From: Seribacter sp963934295
Lineage (GTDB): Bacteria > Verrucomicrobiota > Verrucomicrobiia > Opitutales > Seribacteraceae
Length of the DNA: 64,000 nucleotides
Reading direction: 5' to 3'
Assembly: GCA_963934295.1 (NCBI GenBank)
Contig: CAWVXY010000003.1
Location: forward strand, 62,001 to 126,000
The stretch's first letter is position 1. Every line of letters starts with the position of its first letter. Positions 60,482 to 64,000 of this stretch are shown here, piece after piece. The position numbers and the translations under genes are program-made. The notes beneath the pieces are model-generated. The model worked only from the letters and a program-made list of their open reading frames with translations. It was not told the origin of the DNA and made no database searches.

Positions 60482-63166
60482 ATGAAAGCTCAGGAAATTC
60501 GCCAATCCTTTCTCGATTTTTTTCTATCCAAAGAGCATCAGGTCGTAAACTCAGCTTCCCTGCTACCTGAATCCCCAAACCTTCTATTTACCAATGCAGG
60601 GATGAACCAGTTTGTCCCCTATTTCCTTGGTGATCAAAAGGCTCCCTTCAAAAGGGCAACCGATACACAAAAATGTATCCGGGCTGGCGGTAAGCATAAT
60701 GACTTGGAAGATGTCGGATTTGACACCTACCATCATACATTCTTTGAAATGTTGGGAAATTGGTCATTCGGAGACTACTTTAAAAAAGAGGCAATTGAAT
60801 GGAGTTGGGAATTGTTGACCAAGGTATGGAAATTCCCCGCCGAACGACTTTACGCGACCGTTTACAAACCTGGCGAAGGTGAACCGGCTGATTTTGACCA
60901 GGAAGCCCATGATTTTTGGAGTTCCATTTTTGAAAAAGCCGGATTGGACCCCAAAATACATGTCGTAAACGGTGATAAAAAGGACAATTTCTGGATGATG
61001 GGAGAAACCGGACCCTGTGGCCCATGTAGTGAGCTCCATATTGACCTTACCCCAGACGGAGATACCCAAGGGAAATTAGTCAATGCGGACTCCCACCTTT
61101 GCATCGAAATTTGGAATCTCGTATTCATTCAGTTCAACGCCGACCGCCAAGGGAATTTTTCTCCTCTCTCTGCCCAGCATGTGGACACCGGAATGGGATT
61201 CGAGCGAGTTGCCGCGGTGATACAGTCAACCAATGGATTCACTGATTTTTCAAAACCGACCTCCAATTACGACACCGATGTATTCTCTCCCATTTTCGAA
61301 AAAGTAAAGGAACTCTCAGGCAAATCCTACCAGTCCACCCTACCTGCAGATGGAACTCCGGCTAACGAACAGGAGGAAGTGGATATTGCCTTTCGTGTAA
61401 TTGGAGATCACTTGCGTGCACTCTGCTTCTCGATTGCTGACGGAATTTTGCCCGGTAATGGAGATCGCAATTATGTACTCCGGCGAATTCTTCGCCGTGG
61501 CATTCGTTACGGGCGAACCCTTGGCTTTAAACAACCCTTCTTTCATTTACTTGCTCCTACCTTGATTGAACAAATGGGCTCGTTCTTCCCCGAGCTTAAA
61601 ACCCGTGAAGATCTTATTGTAAAAACACTTCGATCCGAAGAGGAGTCCTTTAATAAAACACTCGACCGGGGAATCGACCTGTTTAATCGCGAGATCAAAG
61701 GTATGAATAAAGGCGATCAACTTACTGGATCCTTTGCTTTTAAATTGTACGATACTTATGGTTTCCCCCTCGATCTGACCGAATTAATGGCTCGTGAATC
61801 CGGTCTAACTGTAGATGGTAAAGAATTCGAACAGGAAATGGAAAAACAGCGCGAACGGGCCAGGCAGGCTCGTAAATCAGTCGATATTTTGGTGAGTGAA
61901 GAAGAAGATTCTGCCAACGCCACCGAGTTCGTAGGTTTCGCACCGTCAAACCTTAAGGGTTTTTCAACCACCTGTGTGGATTGCGTGACTCAGGAAAAAA
62001 CCAGCTATTTAGCTTTTGAAAAATCGCCCTTTTATGCAGAAATGGGGGGCCAAGTGGGAGATTCCGGAACGGTTCTCATCAACGATCAGACCCATCTCAT
62101 CACGGATGTGGTAAAAGATGGATCTGGCCGCTTTCTTCATGCTCTTAAATCCACACCCACTGATTCTAACTTAGCCGGTCAAACAGCTGTTCTCAATGTC
62201 GACATTGAAAGGCGCAAAGCCATACAAAGGCACCACACCGCAACCCATGTTTTGCACTGGGCACTACGGAAAGTTCTCGGCGATCATATTAGACAAGCAG
62301 GCTCATTGGTTGAGCCAGATAGACTGCGTTTCGACTTTTCCCACTTCGAGGGAATCAAACCCGAACAGATTGAAGAGATCGAACGAATTTCCAACGAGAA
62401 ACTCCTTCTCAACGACAAATTGGAAAGCTATGAAGTTCCCTTCTCCGAAAAACCCGAAGAAGTTATCGCATTCTTTGATGAAAAATACGGTGATACGGTT
62501 CGGGTGGTTAACCTTGGGGGATGGAGCCAGGAACTTTGCGGTGGAACTCATGTTTCATCAGCGGGAGAAATTGGTTCGCTTCGCATCACAAGTGAATCCG
62601 CCATTTCCGCCGGTACCCGTAGGATCGAGGCAGTAGCCGGTCTCTCCGCCTATCAGTGGACTGACCTACGAGTCTCCCTCATCCAACAACTTACCCGTCA
62701 ACTGGCTTGCAAACCAAAAGAATTAGCTGACCGTATCACTCAGATGCAGACCAAAGGCAAGGAGTTGGACAAAAAGCTCCGGGCATTCGAGCAAAAGGGA
62801 CAGGCTGGAATTGCTGATAAGTTAATTGAGCAAGCGGAAACAAACGGTAACCTTCGCCTGATTAAAGCAGTTGTTCCCAATCTGAATCCCAACGACTTAC
62901 GCTCCCTTGCCGCTCAAGTGAATAAACGAGCAGCACCATCCATCGTTCTTCTCATAAGCGAGACCAACGGAAAATGTGGAATGGTCTGCATTTGCTCACA
63001 GGAAGCTGTCGACACTGGTCATCAGGCGGGTAAATATTTAAGTGAACTTGCAGGAAAACTGGGTGGAAAAGGCGGCGGAAAACCCGATTTCGCCATGGGC
63101 GGCGCTCCCGCAGGCAAAGATCTTAACGAGGCCCTCAACGGCATTTCCTTTACTACCGAAGGGTGA
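60482..63166 (+). CDS. alaS: Alanyl-tRNA synthetase
   Basis: Charges tRNA-Ala and edits mischarged Ser/Gly. 894 residues. Class II aminoacylation domain (SASLLPESPNLLFTNAGMNQ, DVGFDTYHHTFFEMLGNWSF, MGETGPCGPCSE, then the class II motif 3 region GILPGNGDRNYVLRRILRRG). The editing domain zinc site is present (HHTATHVLH and CGGTHV), and the C-terminal DHHA1-like domain (GGKGGGKPDFAMGG) closes the protein. Complete and normal. The next frame starts at a GTG that overlaps the alaS stop codon by 4 nt. Confidence 0.98.
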   Translation: MKAQEIRQSFLDFFLSKEHQVVNSASLLPESPNLLFTNAGMNQFVPYFLGDQKAPFKRATDTQKCIRAGGKHNDLEDVGFDTYHHTFFEMLGNWSFGDYFKKEAIEWSWELLTKVWKFPAERLYATVYKPGEGEPADFDQEAHDFWSSIFEKAGLDPKIHVVNGDKKDNFWMMGETGPCGPCSELHIDLTPDGDTQGKLVNADSHLCIEIWNLVFIQFNADRQGNFSPLSAQHVDTGMGFERVAAVIQSTNGFTDFSKPTSNYDTDVFSPIFEKVKELSGKSYQSTLPADGTPANEQEEVDIAFRVIGDHLRALCFSIADGILPGNGDRNYVLRRILRRGIRYGRTLGFKQPFFHLLAPTLIEQMGSFFPELKTREDLIVKTLRSEEESFNKTLDRGIDLFNREIKGMNKGDQLTGSFAFKLYDTYGFPLDLTELMARESGLTVDGKEFEQEMEKQRERARQARKSVDILVSEEEDSANATEFVGFAPSNLKGFSTTCVDCVTQEKTSYLAFEKSPFYAEMGGQVGDSGTVLINDQTHLITDVVKDGSGRFLHALKSTPTDSNLAGQTAVLNVDIERRKAIQRHHTATHVLHWALRKVLGDHIRQAGSLVEPDRLRFDFSHFEGIKPEQIEEIERISNEKLLLNDKLESYEVPFSEKPEEVIAFFDEKYGDTVRVVNLGGWSQELCGGTHVSSAGEIGSLRITSESAISAGTRRIEAVAGLSAYQWTDLRVSLIQQLTRQLACKPKELADRITQMQTKGKELDKKLRAFEQKGQAGIADKLIEQAETNGNLRLIKAVVPNLNPNDLRSLAAQVNKRAAPSIVLLISETNGKCGMVCICSQEAVDTGHQAGKYLSELAGKLGGKGGGKPDFAMGGAPAGKDLNEALNGISFTTEG

Positions 63167-64000
63167 AAATCCGTATTCTTCTGCCCCCCACTATGGCGGG
63201 CTGCGTGCAAAGAAATGCCATTCCGGCCAAAATCGAAATTGAATTGGAGGACGGATCCCGGGCGACTCCAGAAAAAATTCCGCCCAGTGCCTTTGCCGAT
63301 CTTGGGGACGCCGAACGCTCTGCTCTCTTCGCACTGTCCCAATGGTGTGGTGGAGCGATTACCTCTTTCCTTCAACTCGATCTCAGACAGACAGGTGAAC
63401 TTCTTAAATTACTCCATAACATACCCTGCTTCTTTCCGGCCAATGATCCAGAAAATCCAATCGAATGGAAAAAGGGCGAATTAAACGGAGTGAGCGAATA
63501 TATTGAAATCCCTGAGCCCGAACGCCCAAGACCCGTTCGTGAAATTCCTGAAAGTACATACGAGGATACACCCTCCCCCATTCGCGACGAACCCGAATAC
63601 ACCGGGCCTGCCATTGAGGTTGAAGGATCCACTGAATATCTTCGCATTATCCTCCCTTCTTCGCAACATCCAGGCTATAAGGAAGTCCTCAGATTAATGA
63701 GGGAATGGAATTTTCTGCGTGACCGCTCACACCGTCACTGGTGGTGGTTGCGCGATCCATCTTCCGTCCTCGATTTCCTCGCCAGCCACCAGGAAGACCT
63801 CGAGCTCGATTTCGATGCCGAATTTACCGATAACTTTCGTAAACTTACCTCCGTAATCAAAAAAGCGGAACTGCGAACTTCTGCTTCAGAATCCTCGGAA
63901 TTGACCGAGATTGAAGTGAGTATCCATGCGGGCGAAGTCCCTATGGATGAACTTGAGCATGCACTCGCCACCGGGAAAAATCATATCCGGCACGGAAAAA
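63163..64000 (+). CDS. Unidentified protein (5' part; possible SNF2-type helicase N-terminus)
   Basis: An open frame runs from a GTG at 63163, overlapping the alaS stop, to the window end without a stop: about 279 residues, clearly truncated. I cannot name it. Visible are KIRILLPPTM at the start, a Pro/Glu-rich linker around residues 115-150, and then FLRDRSHRHWWWLRDPSSVLDFL, a compact Trp/His/Arg-rich block that resembles the segment before the helicase core in some bacterial SNF2 proteins. That resemblance is from memory and weak. Translational coupling to alaS is supported by the overlap. Confidence 0.55.
   Translation, partial: MKIRILLPPTMAGCVQRNAIPAKIEIELEDGSRATPEKIPPSAFADLGDAERSALFALSQWCGGAITSFLQLDLRQTGELLKLLHNIPCFFPANDPENPIEWKKGELNGVSEYIEIPEPERPRPVREIPESTYEDTPSPIRDEPEYTGPAIEVEGSTEYLRIILPSSQHPGYKEVLRLMREWNFLRDRSHRHWWWLRDPSSVLDFLASHQEDLELDFDAEFTDNFRKLTSVIKKAELRTSASESSELTEIEVSIHAGEVPMDELEHALATGKNHIRHGK

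Noticed and set aside
1..64000. tRNA, rRNA, insertion sequence and prophage genes
   Set aside because: I looked for tRNA T-arm patterns, transposase motifs, terminal inverted repeats and phage genes and found none that hold up; by eye only, so a dedicated tRNA scan could still find one.

Overview
The window reads as a chromosomal segment of a Gram-negative bacterium, most likely Verrucomicrobiota (Opitutae/Puniceicoccales-like, probably marine). The pointers are: an adjacent pair of PSCyt1/DUF1549/DUF1553 and DUF1501 genes (a Planctomycetes-Verrucomicrobia hallmark), lipid A synthesis (LpxK), a large secreted cadherin-like protein with a Trp-rich C-terminal domain, LRR and PQQ-propeller secreted proteins, and an EF-P of unusual type. 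DNA is moderately AT-rich. The taxonomic call is inference; no rRNA or tRNA gene was found. Nearly all of the window is coding, and genes switch strand often in short operons.

Layout. 0-5.4 kb: the 5' part of ribD behind xth (minus), efp, a shared bidirectional terminator, a thymidine phosphorylase-like gene with a rebuilt active-site loop, and argS. 5.4-12.4 kb: a secreted NTF2-like protein, a free-standing DsbD N-terminal-like domain overlapping an A-type Fe-S carrier gene, then a plus-strand run of Ser/Thr kinase, rpoN, tsaB and alr, and an acidic unknown. 12.4-21.8 kb: a secreted glucoamylase-fold (GH144-like) protein, the PSCyt1 (with two LamG domains)/DUF1501 pair, the peptidoglycan-recycling pair amgK-murU, and a dihaem cytochrome c. 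21.9-26.1 kb: a complete carbohydrate ABC importer split into two convergent units. 26.3-34.5 kb: the most accessory-looking region, with an FGE-fold protein carrying Asp/Asn-rich EF-hand-like loops, a ~1590-residue repeat protein, a secreted HELGH metallopeptidase-like protein and an LRR lipoprotein. 34.8-41.1 kb: a sodium/solute symporter with an inserted beta-repeat domain, a dihydrolipoamide-dehydrogenase-like flavoprotein, a transglutaminase-like secreted protein, and a cNMP-pseudoreceiver-STAS protein.

41-64 kb is mainly housekeeping: hemF-hemE, lpxK, panD, a class V aminotransferase, topB, a cysteine-less FmdB-like protein, lipA and a PQQ-propeller protein; the chaperone cluster dnaK-groS-groL (minus); nusA-infB-rbfA (minus) with a visible promoter and a terminator hairpin in the nusA leader; and leuB, alaS and the 5' part of an unidentified gene (plus).

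Most genes belong to known families. The points most worth following are: the helical insertion in the cadherin-like repeats and the exact 306-bp and 438-bp tandem units of the giant surface protein; its Trp-rich C-terminal domain; the symporter insert; the Arg32-type EF-P; the degenerate DeoA paralogue; the zinc-less FmdB; and the probable nusA attenuator.
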